DNA of 64,000 nucleotides from Erythroxylum novogranatense (taxonomy: Eukaryota > Streptophyta > Magnoliopsida > Malpighiales > Erythroxylaceae), in assembly GCA_029891385.1 (NCBI GenBank), contig CM057235.1:23553120-23617119 (forward strand). Direction: 5' to 3'. Every line of letters starts with the position of its first letter. Position 1 is the first letter of the stretch. Below the pieces are notes generated by a model that saw only the letters and a list, made by a program, of their open reading frames with translations, was not told where the DNA came from and ran no database searches. Positions 36,621 to 47,451 of this stretch are shown piece by piece. The position numbers and the translations under genes were made by a program.

Positions 36621-37195
36621 CACATCCAAACTTTAAAATTTCAAATCTTCTAATTTCCAAAACCAAAAATAACATATTACACATCATTGAAAAACTATAA
36701 ACTTCCTCTACAACTTTCATGTAGAACACTTAACTCAATTAAAAACATATCAATCCCAGAATTCACCTCGAAGCACAACATACACAATCTTATACTTCGG
36801 AAAATCATAACTTTCAATTCTGATATCAAAAAATATCATACTTTATGGTAACAGAAAGCTTGCAACATAAGCTACAAGTTTCATGAAGATCACTTTCTCA
36901 AGTTCAGCCTAAGTCAACTCTCTATCCCCAAAAAGTCAACTTTCTTAATTCTTCAAATTCTCATACTTTTACTATTTATTTCATGCTTTTCAACTCCATT
37001 TCAATCAACCCATTCACTTTAACTTTCATAACTCATATAACTCTACTCAAATTTCAAAGTCATCAAAACCAATCACTTCATTTCTCATCAATTTCCTTTA
37101 AGCACAATAACATCTATAACACAATACTTATACAAACACACTCATTTAATTTTATTTAATATTTCTAAATTCCACTCGAAGATCGGGGTCCAACA

Positions 37196-37884
37196 AGTAT
37201 ATACCAGGTTCAACGTGGATTCAAATTTGTTTCCTTTATAAGGAAATGAGGCCTTGGTCATTTTTCCTTCAATACAAGATTCACAAGTGGGTAATGGATC
37301 ATTATCTAAGCCCGGAAGGATCCCATCCCTTACTAACCTATCAAGTCTTTTCTGATTGATATGACCCATTCTTAAGTGCCACAGATATTTTGAATTAATG
37401 TTAGAGGCATTGGAATGTCTTGATTTTATTAATTCTGTGGTGTTTAGTTAGCTTTTCATAGGTTCTATAAAGAACAATCTCTGTTTAATTATCGCATTAC
37501 AAATAAAATTCTTATTCTCATATTGAAACAATCTTTTCAAAATATAAGGAATAACCAGATTTTATTAGACAAAAAATAGAAATCGTGTTGCTTACAATCG
37601 TTGGGATATAATATACGTCCCCCAAATATAACCTATAACTAATAGGAAATTCCAAGATAATTACTCCCAATGATTCTGCTGAAACATAGGATCCATCTGT
37701 TATTTTGATATGAAACTAGCCATTATGTAGTCTTTCCCTTTGCTAGAGCCACTGCAAAGAATTGCAAACATGATTAGTGGTACCTGAATCCAATATCCAA
37801 GAATCAGAATATACCATGTTTCTAGTTTCTAAAAAACTTAGGAAACCCATACCTTGTTTAGTTTTAAGGGACTCAAGGTAGACT
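37196..37884 (-). pseudogene. Copia-2 integrase N-terminus, pre-integrase and protease region
   Basis: 37201-37369 encodes GHINQKRLDRLVRDGIL and CESCIEGKMTKASF, the integrase zinc-finger end, cut in the VHTD block by gypsy-4. Upstream it aligns with copia-1 19500-20000 in broken frames. It is cut by gypsy-5 after AGACT. Confidence 0.75.
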
Positions 37885-38796
37885 TGTCGGGCCCCAAATT
37901 TTTTCAATTATTATTGATTTATTGATTTCATTATTTTTAGAATTGATTCATTAATTTGATGGGCATAAATAGAGATTTGAAATTAGATGGAAAGATTTGA
38001 ATTAAATTAGAGTTAATATGGTGTTTAAGAAGATTAAAGGAGTTAGGAGGTAAATGAAAGAAGGAGCGAAATGAGAAGTCCAAAGGAGAGGAGGGGTCCT
38101 TTTAGAAGGAAAAGACCAAAATGTGTTCTTCTTTAAGAAGAAGAAGAAGAAAAATGTGAATTGGGAGAGAGGAAGAGAAATAACAAATCAAAAAGAGAAC
38201 AAAGAGGGATTTCGGTGGTTGAGAGAAAAGAAGAGAGTAATAAGTGGTGCATTTATTACTCTTTGAATGATTTAAAAAATCTTTCTATGATTGGTATATG
38301 AATTTTGTTGATGAATTTCAAAATGAAGAAGGAAATGTTTTGAAACATTTTATGTTGTGCCTTGAAACATGTCATGGCATTTTGCATGAATGAAAAGATG
38401 TGAAAGCAAGAAAGTATGAACACATGAGCAAATGATTTGAGCATAGATATTTGCTTTTGCTTAGGCAAGAGAGGAACCCATTTCGTTAGTCACGTACACG
38501 TTGACTAATAGCCTTCTCCCGGCTACCCGCTTGAGGCCACGAGATCATGAGAAATCAAACTCGCTTTGTTCGCAGTGTAAACTTCAGTTTCTCCGTTTTG
38601 TTCCACGAAACTGTCGAGCCATTTGTTTGTGGATTGCATAATTGAATTGTCAAGTTTGTTGCATAATTTGAGTGTTCTACAATGATGGTTAAATGTACTT
38701 TGCTATGTTGAGTTGAGGACATTTTTAACTATAAGTTTTGAGCAAAAAGATCGTGAAATTGAATTAAAATTTGACAACAATGCGTTTATAAATTCA

Positions 38797-38879
38797 TTTT
38801 GACTTTTATAAGACAAATGAACATTTCAATGATTTTGCTTTTGACTTTTATAAGACAAATGAACATTTCAATGATTTTC
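38797..38879. repeat. Tandem duplication, 42-bp unit
   Basis: Two head-to-tail copies (38797-38838, 38839-38879), identical up to the last bases. They look like a young duplication. Confidence 0.9.
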
Positions 38880-39628
38880 CTTATTCTTTATTATAAACTT
38901 GTTACCCAGGAGCTTTCAAGCTCACCCCCCTTTTATCCCATCTCTAGGTGATAGCTAAGAGACCAAATGATCAAGACCCTAAGGGCATTTCTCCAAATTT
39001 GCTTATTTTGTAGTGCTGATTTTGGGAAAGCAAAAAGTTTGTTTGTTTAAGGACCTTTTGTAATTTGAGATTTTGAGACAATGATGTAATGTGGTTTGGA
39101 ATGTCATTAAAGATTTGTAAAACTTTATTCTTTTAAAGTTAATGAAATGTTAATGGTGTATGGATCATGTGAGTTAAAATTAGATATACGTGAAGAAGTT
39201 ATCATATTGTAAAATTAGATATACGTGAAGAAGAAGTTATCATCTTTAGTTGATAATTTTGGAACATAAATCATTGATATATATATATGTACGCATAAGT
39301 GAGATGTTACGGGAAGGAATATAGGAATTATGACTGATCAAATGAGTTAAGATTTGAGAGTTTAATGAAACCATTTTGGTAGCTAAATGGTTATGCTCAG
39401 GACATTCCAAGTTTGCGCAGTGCAAAATTTCAAGTCTTCCATAACAAAAAAATTCATTTTCTGAGTTTAGAGGAAAATCTGGTTTAATATAGGTTGAATT
39501 AGACAAAGTTGTCTTCTAAAAAGTTGCAGCTTAGCTTTCTAGCTTTCCAACGGTATATCGTATGAAATTTTTGGATATCGGAGTCAAAATTTATCGTCCT
39601 TATAAGTGAAGATGCTCAGGAGTATAGG

Positions 39629-39912
39629 ACATATTGTCTAGTGAAGACGTGTCATCTAGTGAGGACGTATTGTCTGGTGAAGACATATCATTTCTTAAGA
39701 ACACTTCGTTTGGTGAGGACATATCGTCTAGTGAGGACTTATCTTCTGGTGAGAACGCTTCGTCTACTGAGGACACTTCGTCTAGTGAGGACACTTCATC
39801 TAGTGAGGACGTATCGTCTAGTGAGGACACTTCGTTTAGTGAGGACGTTTCATCTGGTGAGGACATATCGTCTGATGACGTCATATCGTCTGGTGATGAC
39901 ATCATATCGTCT
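39629..39912. repeat. 18-bp tandem array, TCGTCTAGTGAGGAC unit
   Basis: About 15 units. The consensus core TCGTCTAGTGAGGAC is followed by three variable bases (often ACT or GTA). CGTC and GACG arms can pair within a unit. The final units become TGATGACGTCATATCG, which contains the palindrome TGACGTCA. Because 18 is a multiple of 3, long Ser/Asp/Glu-rich frames open on both strands. Confidence 0.88.
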
Positions 39913-40514
39913 GGTGCACTGTTCATCTTGTATCGTCGGGTCCAATTTTGTCCCTTTAGATGACAAAATCTCACTTCAGTGTCTGCATGAAAGTTGTAGA
40001 TATTGAAGTTCTCTTTCGAATCCTTCAAGAATGACCTTGATTTAGTATCCCCAGAGCACGTTATGCCATTTTTCTTGAAATAGGTTCAATATGATTGAGG
40101 AAAGAACCTTGTTTGATTTCCTTCGGTCAATCTTTATTATCTGACCTCCAAATGAAGTGATTCTTGAAGGAATAGATCCCAAAACACATTGTGCTATCTC
40201 TCCACAAAAATTGGCAGCATTCTGAATAGATTGGAAAAAGGTCTTCATTAAAGGAAAGTAAAGGAATCTATTGGAATAGTATGAATTTATGTTATTTTAC
40301 TGAACATGCTTCGGCATTTTGAATATACCTGGATCTGTAGGGTTTCAACTGAGATGATTTTTAATGTGGAGTAAACTAGAGACGTAGGTTTACAAATTAT
40401 ATGAAGAGGTAAATTCTAATTCAGCCTCTAAGATATTCAATATCTAAATGAAAGTTGAGCATAGAATATTTACTTTAGTATAAGAATGATTAGGAAAATA
40501 GGGTCTGACACTTA

Positions 40515-40526
40515 TGGTATCAGAGA
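40515..40526 (+). other. Primer binding site of gypsy-5
   Basis: TGGTATCAGAGA, four bases after the LTR end. This is the initiator-Met tRNA type used by Tekay/Del elements. Confidence 0.8.
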
Positions 40527-40621
40527 ATGAAGATGAACCAAGGATAACTAATGAGGGCTAATTGGAATAACCATACATGGTAACAAGCACAAGCACACGT
40601 TTTATGACTATGAATGTTGGA

Positions 40622-41731
40622 TATAAACGATCTAGAAGGGGGGTTGAATAGATCTTTAAAGTTTTTCGTAAAGTTCTACAATAAAATCAGAAGTTAATTC
40701 ACATAATAATAATTTAAACAAATTTAAATGTAAAGAGTAGGGAAGAAGAGCAAACACTATTTTTATAGAGGTTCGGTGCTAAGACCTACGTCTTCTACCT
40801 AAGCTCCCACTTAGGATTTGGCAAACCACTTTACTGCACACTTTTTAGTTTAGTGTTAACTCTTACAATACCACTTGATTTCCGGCTCAAGCTACCTTTA
40901 CAATTGATTCTTCTTCTGGCACAAATCCTACCTCACAAGTGATTTTTCTCTAATCACTCAACTCACAATAATAATGAGATAAAGATGAAAGAACAACGCT
41001 CAATACAAATTTGAAACAAGCTAAGAACAATATAGAGCGAGTTTGGAGTTGTCGTTGTATCTTTTGGCTATATGGACATATATATCTTTATCCCTTGATC
41101 TTGATCAATTTATTTTCAGCCTCTTGGAAGATTATAGACGTTGGAGAGTCTCATAACCATTGTTGATTATCTTATAGTCGTTGCATGAATATTTCCTTTC
41201 CATTTATGACTAATTGACTTCGTCAAAATCAGTTTGCTGTACTCGTAAGTCGACTTGTCGTGGTGTGTAAGTTGACTTGTAACATCGATTTTCGTAAAAC
41301 TTTATCTCCGTTCTTCTATAAGTCGACTTATGCAGTGTAAGTCGACTTGTAACCTTCGATAAGTCGACTTATAGTCCATTAGTCGACTTGTGTTGTTCTC
41401 AACCTGACAAATCTTGATATATTAGTCGACTTATGATTTACTAGTCGACTTATGTTAGCTTCAACGGTTATATTGCAGAAAATATTGATCTTTAATTGTT
41501 GGGATACATATCTTTGAAGATCTTTATCCATAATCTTCACTAAGATCATCTTTTACAACGTTGGTGAATATCACTAACTTGATTTGATTTGAATATTTGT
41601 CAATCTTAAAAGGTAGTAATCCTTTTTATTGCAATCCAAATTACCTTAAATAATTTCTTAACTAATTCTATATATTTTATTATTATCAAAACATAAAGGA
41701 TTTTAATTTGTCAACCACCATTGGTCCAACA
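40622..41731 (-). repeat. Sirevirus 3' LTR (1,110 bp)
   Basis: Pairs with 43871-45051. The outer end reads TATAAACG where the partner has TGTAACCG, so the terminal TG has mutated. Relative to the partner it lacks a block of about 70 bp that repeats an ACTTGATTTC...GGCACAAATCCTAC unit (44110-44250). Confidence 0.9.
41247..41451. repeat. Eight AGTCGACTT palindromes in the Sirevirus LTR
   Basis: Starts at 41247, 41269 (AAGTTGACTT), 41320, 41339, 41361, 41380, 41423 and 41442, with common spacings of 19-22 bp. Five have the AAG- and three the TAG- form. Confidence 0.9.
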
Positions 41732-42002
41732 ATCTCTCCCTTTTTGATAATGACAAAATATTTAGAAATTGAAAAGAAATTGAAAACAAAAAACTTGATC
41801 AAGGTTTTTAATCCCTTGTCTCGATGGTTAGTTTGTCTCCCCCTTAATTAATAAACCAATGAATTTAATAACCTTAAAAGATAAAATTCATAAAAGTAAT
41901 TTGAAATCAAGATAGACTCAATTCAAAGACAATTATCACATACTCCCCCTTAATCAAGTAACTAAAGAATATCTAATTTCTCATTTTACTCCCCCTTTTT
42001 GT
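41732..42002 (-). other. Polypurine tract and three upstream PPT-like copies
   Basis: The functional tract (minus AAAAAGGGAGAGAT) abuts the LTR at 41732-41745. AAGGGGGAG copies lie at 41836-41846, 41942-41951 and 41987-42000. Several PPT-like tracts in the 3' region are a reported Sirevirus trait. Confidence 0.8.
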
Positions 42003-42159
42003 CATAATCAAAACAACTAATACAATAACTTTACCTTTGTTGTTGTCTCCAAATGTGACATATCCTTGATTCTTTGGTTTGATTTCTGCAAATAAGTTCT
42101 TGTCTCCACTCATATTCCTTGAACATCCACTATCAATGTACCAAGTGCTTGATGAATTT
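42003..42159 (-). pseudogene. Sirevirus protease, N-terminal stub
   Basis: The minus strand encodes TWYIDSGCSRNMSGDKNLF, then YVTFG: the copia protease active site D-S-G with its usual CS.HM-like sequel. The frame continues from gag and then runs into the 3' region, marking the left edge of the pol deletion near 42010. Confidence 0.82.
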
Positions 42160-43842
42160 TCATTCCTTGCTTGTACCTACAACTGAAACCTTCTTTCTTC
42201 TCATTGGTATCCAAGCCATTTTGGGTCCATTTTGGTTAGTCATATAAACCACATTAGGAGGTGTTGTACCTTTTAACTCCCAAATTTTCTTAACCTTAAC
42301 ACATCTTCTGATACTTTTGCATGTAATTTCTATATGATCGTCTTTCAAGCATCTAGCACATTGAGCAACTTTTCCATCCTTAGTGAATTTAGAAATCAAG
42401 GAACAATCTCTATGAAAGGGATCATATCCTAATCCATGTTTAGAAATTGAATATCTTTGTAAGGATAGCATCTTTTCAAACTTTTCATTTCCATTAGAAA
42501 ATTTTCCAACCACATAGGAAAATTCCTTTCTAAGTTTATCAAGCTCACAAATAAGATTTTCCTTTTCAACAAGGCATGCAGAATGATCTTCCTTAGGACA
42601 ATCTAAATCATCAATAGTCTCATGCAAAACATTTTTTTCAGCAACTAGATCTCTTATTTTCTTTCTCAGCCTCTTGTTGATTTCAATTGCTTCTTCAAAA
42701 TCAATTTGTAAAGCATTAAAAGAATCTCTAAGATCTTGGTCAATGAAAGTTAACTCATCTTCATCATCACTTGTCAAGGAGTTACTTGCCATAAGAGCTA
42801 AGTTGTTTTCATCATTGCTTTGGTAAGCTTCCTCATCATCACTCCAAGTGGCTACTAGGCTAGCTTTCTTTTTTTCTTTGTCATATTTGTCATTTTTCTG
42901 ATAATTTGAAGTAAAGGATGAGCTTTTGCATTCTCTAACATGATGTACTTCTTTACTCTTCTTTTCTTCATAGCCCTTAGACCTTCTTTCCATGGTGTAC
43001 TTCTTTCTTTCTTCATTTCTTCCACCACATAATTCTTTCCTCCTATTTTTGAGTAGTCCTTTGAACTTTCTCAAGTTTCTAGCATACATTGATATTTCTT
43101 CATCTTCGTCTTCTTAATCTAACTCTTCTTCGCTTTCATCAAGAGAAGAAACATTAGCTTTTAAAGAAATTGACTTTTTTCACTTGCCTCTTCCTCCTCT
43201 TGACTTGAGAATGATCTCATAGTTTATGAGTAATCCCACCAAGGCATTGAATTCCAATCGATTGAGATCTTTAGACTCCATAATGGCAGTGACTTGTGAG
43301 TCCCATTCTTTCAACAATGAACGTATAATCTTTTTTACCTTCTCGCTATCCGTCATGTGCTTTCCAAGATTTCCTAATCCATTGATAATTTCTGCAAAAC
43401 GATCAAGCATACTGGAAATAGACTCACCTTCCTTCATGACAAACATTTCATAGTCATGGAGTAGCATGTTGATCTTTGTTTCTCGAACTTGTTTGGTTCC
43501 TTCGTGAGTAATGTGAAGTCTCTCCCACATTTCTTGAGCGCTAGTGCATGAATTCACTCGATTTCTTTCCTCAATAGTGAGAGCGCAGTATATCAATTTC
43601 ATTTCTTTTGCGTTGATGTAGGCTTGCTTCCAATCATTGTCATCATATTCCAGCTCCGTTTTCACCTCACCATTTTCTTTTAATGGAACATGTGGACCGA
43701 AGATGATAATCTTCCAATATTCTACTCCTTCGCTTATAATATGATACTTCATAGAATTTTTCCAAGAAGAGTAGTTAGTACCATTAAATAAAGGAGGGCA
43801 ATTATTGGTGTTACCTTCTTCCGCTAGATTGTTGTGTGTCAT
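42160..43842 (-). pseudogene. Sirevirus gag with two in-frame stops
   Basis: Likely start ATG at 43840-43842. The N-terminal half (to 43180) has PPLFNGTNYSSWKNSM and the KIIRSLLKEWDSQVTAI block of UBN2-type gag. A TGA at 43180 and a TAA near 43115 interrupt a frame that is otherwise continuous, with no shift, into an acidic linker. 42160-43089 continues with LVATWSDDEE, a coiled-coil-like Glu/Lys-rich stretch, and the zinc knuckle CARCLKDDHIEITC (CX2CX4HX4C). Gag of this length and order is Sirevirus-like. It would build the particle. Confidence 0.85.
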
Positions 43843-43856
43843 CCATGGATACTTCT

Positions 43857-43868
43857 GCTCTGATACCA
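43857..43868 (-). other. Primer binding site of the Sirevirus
   Basis: The minus strand reads TGGTATCAGAGC, two bases inside the 5' LTR edge at 43871. Confidence 0.92.
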
Positions 43869-43870
43869 AT

Positions 43871-45051
43871 TGTAACCGATCTAGAAGGGGGGTTGAATAG
43901 ATCTTTAAAGTTTTTCATAAAGTTCTACAATAAAATTAGAAGTTAATTCACACAATAATAATTTAAACAAATTTAAATGTAAAGAGTAAGGAAGAAGAGC
44001 AAACACTGTTTTTATAGAGGTTCGGTGCCAAGACCTACGTCCTCTACCTAAGCTCCCACTTAGGATTTGGCAAACCACTTTACTGCACAATTTTTAGTTT
44101 AGTGTGAACTCTTACAACACCACTTAATTTCCGGCTCAAACTACCTTTACCACTGATTTGTTTTCCGGCACAAATCCTACTAACACCACTTGATTTCAGG
44201 CTCAAGTTACCTTTACAATTGATTCGTCTTCCGGCACAAATCCTACCTCACAAGTGATTTTTCTCTAATCACTCAACTCACAATAATAATGAGATAAAGA
44301 TGAAAGAACAATGCTCAATACAGATTTGAAACAAGCTAAGAACAATATAGAGCGAGTTTGGAGTTGTCGTTGTATCTTTTGGCTATATGGACATATATAT
44401 CTTTATCCCTTGATCTTGATCAATTTATTTTCAGCCTCTTGGAAGATTATAGACGTTGGAGAGTCTCATAACTGTTGTTGATTATCTTATAGCCGTTGCA
44501 TGAATATTTTCTTTCCATTTGTGACTAATTGACTTCGTCAGAATCAGTTTGCTGTACTCGTAAGTCGACTTGTTGTGGTGTGTAAGTCGACTTGTAACAA
44601 CGATTTTTGTAAAACTTTATCTCCGCTCTTCTATAAGTCGATTTATGCAGTGTAAGTCAACTTGTAACCTTCGATAAGGCGACTTATAGTCTATTAGTCG
44701 ACTTGTGTTGTTCTCAACTTGACAGATCTTGATATATTAGTTGACTTATGATTTACTAGTCGACTTATGTTGGCTTCAACGGTTATATTACAGAAAATCT
44801 TGATCTTTAATTGTTGGGATACATATCTTTAAAGATCTTTATCCATAATCTTCACTAAGATCATCTTTTACACCTTGAACGTTGGTGAAGATACTAACTT
44901 GATTTGATTTGTATATTTGTCAATCTTAAAAGGTAGTAATCCTTTTTATTGCAATCCAAATTACCTGAAATAATTTCTTAACTAATTCTATATATTTTAT
45001 TATTATCAAAATATAAAGGAATTTAATTTGTCAACCACCATTGGTCAAACA
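43871..45051 (-). repeat. Sirevirus 5' LTR (1,181 bp)
   Basis: TGTAACCGATCTAG...GGTCAAACA. It carries the same eight-palindrome cluster (44562-44766), in which about half of the copies have point changes (for example AAGTCAACTT and AAGGCGACTT). Confidence 0.9.
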
Positions 45052-45173
45052 TTGGACTCCAAAATCGAGGTTCTATATGGTTGTGGTATCAAAGCAAGAG
45101 TTAGGTTCCGAAACTGGTGCCCAACAACTGTGGTATTAGAGCAAGAGTTGGGTTCCGAAACTAGTTCCCAATA
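45052..45173 (+). other. Gypsy-5 remainder with a duplicated PBS-like leader
   Basis: After the repeated target TTGGA, a 47-bp unit TGTGGTATC...CCCAACAAC (45082-45128) is followed by a second copy (45129-45173). Both include a decayed TGGTATCAGAGC-like word, so the unit resembles a PBS plus leader copied twice. Confidence 0.55.
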
Positions 45174-45905
45174 AGACACCACAATTTCTTTTCTAGTGAG
45201 CCTAATCACCATATTGGAAAAACTTTTCCTTAGTGCCTGCTTTGGTCTTCTTTTTCATGAGTTGGACCTTAACCCCTACTTCGTTTTTCGTTAGACACTT
45301 CTTCTTTTTCTTGCCCTTACCCTTGGGCTTAGAAGAAGTTACTACATTAGCTTCTGACCCACAAGTCTTGATATTCAATATCTCCTCTATACTCTGGAGG
45401 GTATTCATCAACTCACTTGAGGTGTAATCTTTGTTGTTGACCTCATAGTCTAACTTAAACTGCTAAAAGAATAGTTTAAGCTATTAATGATCATAATCAT
45501 CTGCGTATCCGCATCCATATCCGCCTTAAGCATCTCAACCTTATTAATTGCAGAGATTACCTTAAGCATGTAACCCGTACCGGTTCACTAGGTTTTTGTT
45601 TGAGGTTTTGAAAGGTTTGGATAGCTTTCACTCTTATAGACCTAGTGCTCACACCAAACATCTCATATAGGTGATGAACCATTACACTAGTAGTTTTCAT
45701 ACAAGCTAGTTGCTTTTGCAATATGTCACTGACAGAAGCTAGAATATAACACTTAGTAGTCTTATCAGCAATCTTCCTACATCCATGTTGTTGGACTAGC
45801 TCAGGAGTTAAATCTCCACCTGAAATTGTAGGCTCATTTTCAGTTAATACCTATGAAATATGTTCATATTGAAGAACAATATCAAGGTTACGTCTCTATT
45901 CATTA
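45174..45905 (-). pseudogene. Copia-2 gag, broken
   Basis: Aligns with copia-1 gag 20036-20742. 45202-45411 encodes MMNTLQSIEEILNIK and a Lys-rich tail (KGKGKKKKK). The N-terminal half has stops and shifts; the start codon region near 45890 is legible but out of frame. Confidence 0.72.
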
Positions 45906-47436
45906 AAAGTCTCTCCATTTTCTAATTTGTTATTTGTGCAGAGCAAAGTGAGTGGATTCATTTTGTTGTTGATTATATCTAAAAATATAAATTATTAAAA
46001 GATAAGCATACTATTCAATAATATTGGAACTTTGTATAAAATCATGATGCATGTATGCATGATGATAGATTTAAAAAAAATTAAAATTTTAAAACTTTAT
46101 ATGACGGTTATTTTTCTTATCTATAATGGACTAAGTGATGGTGGGTCATCTTATCCATTAAAAGAAAAGCTGTGACCCTCCCACTCAAAAAACTACCAAG
46201 CATCTTCATGCCTAACTTTTTGATAAGTGCTATGATTTGGTCCATACTTTTACCAGCAAAGGTACGGTAGGCAAGTTATTGATAAAATATATTGAGTGTG
46301 CAACCATTTTACTCATCCACTAAAGGTACTTGTAAAACATGCTTCAGTAGGAGGTCACATTTGCTACAAATGAGTTGACTTATCCTTAAAGAGACCTAAA
46401 CTATGCAAGATCTAGGATTTAGGCCCTCCGGTGGGGAGTAACGCTTCACCATATACAAATGGGCCATCACATAGAGACCAGGAACTCTCACATGAGCATC
46501 CTCTCCCACTTAATCTTTTTGGCCTTAAGTTTTAATAAATACCATCTTATCTAGGTGCATTTTATTATCCATCCTATATTGTTTCATTATATATCTCATA
46601 CATAGTGAATGTATGGCAAAGCCTAGGGTTGGCAATTTTCTAAATGACATGCAATATCATAATATCACATATTATTTGCATTCATTTATCCATTCATCAC
46701 ATTAATTAATCAAGCCACTTTTGATTGTCCATCCTAAATCACAAAAATAATTACAAGCCTTTCAGGACCAAAAAATTCTTCTTGGACTTGGATCTTCTAC
46801 TTCGAATTCTTTGCTTACATGACCTAGCCCATTTGATAAATTTTATAAAATTGAATTTTGTTATTTGAAAACAAAAAATCCAACACTAAAACCAAATCTT
46901 TGCCATAATAAAAAATTTCAGCACTTGTTTTTATTAAAACTGAAACTTGTTCCATTAAAACAAAAAACTAGTATTATGTTTGTTATCAAAACCAAAATTT
47001 GATTCATTGAAACAAAAATCCAGCACTTGATATTACATAAAAATTGAAACTTGATTCATTGAAACAAAAATCTAGCATTTTTGGTTTGCATAAAATCAAA
47101 GCTATGCCAACATATAAAAGGATACTTCGAAACCATTACCTCTTCATTTCTTCAATTCATGACTACTTCATCTTCATCATTACATCAATTTGTACATTAC
47201 AACATCAAAGAAAACAAAAAAATTAAACTAAAGAGGAAACATGGTGATGATAGATCACCCTCTTTGTTACAAACCAAATAAAGAAATCTTACATGGTAAA
47301 TATAAATTTTATGGACAACCAAAAGAGCAAAACATACACCATATATATTTCTATCATATAATAATATGCATCATACAAAAAATAATTGCTAACCCATACA
47401 TCATATATAGGAACCAAAATCATGCATAATAAAAAT
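45906..47436 (-). other. Leader of copia-2
   Basis: Non-coding, alignable with the copia-1 leader, including the CCAGCACTTG-type direct repeats at 46885-47090. Confidence 0.65.
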
Positions 47437-47449
47437 GGCTCTAATACTA
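47437..47449 (-). other. Decayed primer binding site of copia-2
   Basis: The minus strand reads TAGTATTAGAGCC. Against copia-1 this is two transitions, both of the cytosine-deamination kind. Confidence 0.8.
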
Positions 47450-47451
47450 AT

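Larger units (their letters stand above)
32716..37195 (-). mobile_element. Gypsy-4: solo LTR (4,480 bp) of a chromovirus-type element
   Basis: Termini TGTTGGGACCCGATCC and GATCGGGGTCCAACA, with AGTAT duplicated at 32711-32715 and 37196-37200 and no internal domain between them. This is the product of LTR-LTR recombination. On the minus strand it starts like gypsy-3 (TGTTGGACCCC) and carries the shared blocks in reverse, so it is minus-oriented. A weak TATA-like word is at 35211-35219 (minus). Confidence 0.85.
37885..40510 (+). repeat. Gypsy-5 5' LTR (2,626 bp)
   Basis: TGTCGGGCCC...GGGTCTGACA, with inverted termini. It shares with gypsy-3 and gypsy-4 the ATAGCCTTCTCCCGGCTACC block (38510-38529), GCTTGAGGCCACGAGATC and the CAAGCTCACCCCCC block (38917-38930). 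Confidence 0.75.
40622..45051 (-). mobile_element. Sirevirus-like copia element with pol deleted (4,430 bp)
   Basis: LTRs 40622-41731 and 43871-45051, flanked by TTGGA at 40617-40621 and 45052-45056. Between them are the PBS, a long gag, the start of protease, then directly the 3' region with repeated PPTs. Integrase, RT and RNase H are missing. The gag type, repeated PPTs and palindromes in the LTR fit Sireviruses. The exact TSD and paired LTRs show that it inserted in this deleted form or lost pol later by internal deletion. Confidence 0.88.
37885..45173 (+). mobile_element. Gypsy-5: truncated chromovirus-type element, 5' LTR and PBS, split by the Sirevirus
   Basis: Starts TGTCGGGCCCC at 37885. 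The 5' LTR ends GGGTCTGACA at 40510 and is followed by a PBS. Only about 110 bp of internal sequence precede the Sirevirus insertion, and about 117 bp follow it. No pol and no 3' LTR are present. Flanking AGACT (37880-37884) and AGACA (45174-45178) may be a mutated TSD. Copia-2 resumes cleanly afterwards, but the right boundary is tentative. Confidence 0.65.

Noticed and set aside
39600..40028. Long Ser/Asp/Glu-rich frames on both strands
   Set aside because: They arise because the 18-bp array unit is a multiple of three. Frames open on both strands at once and no family is recognisable.
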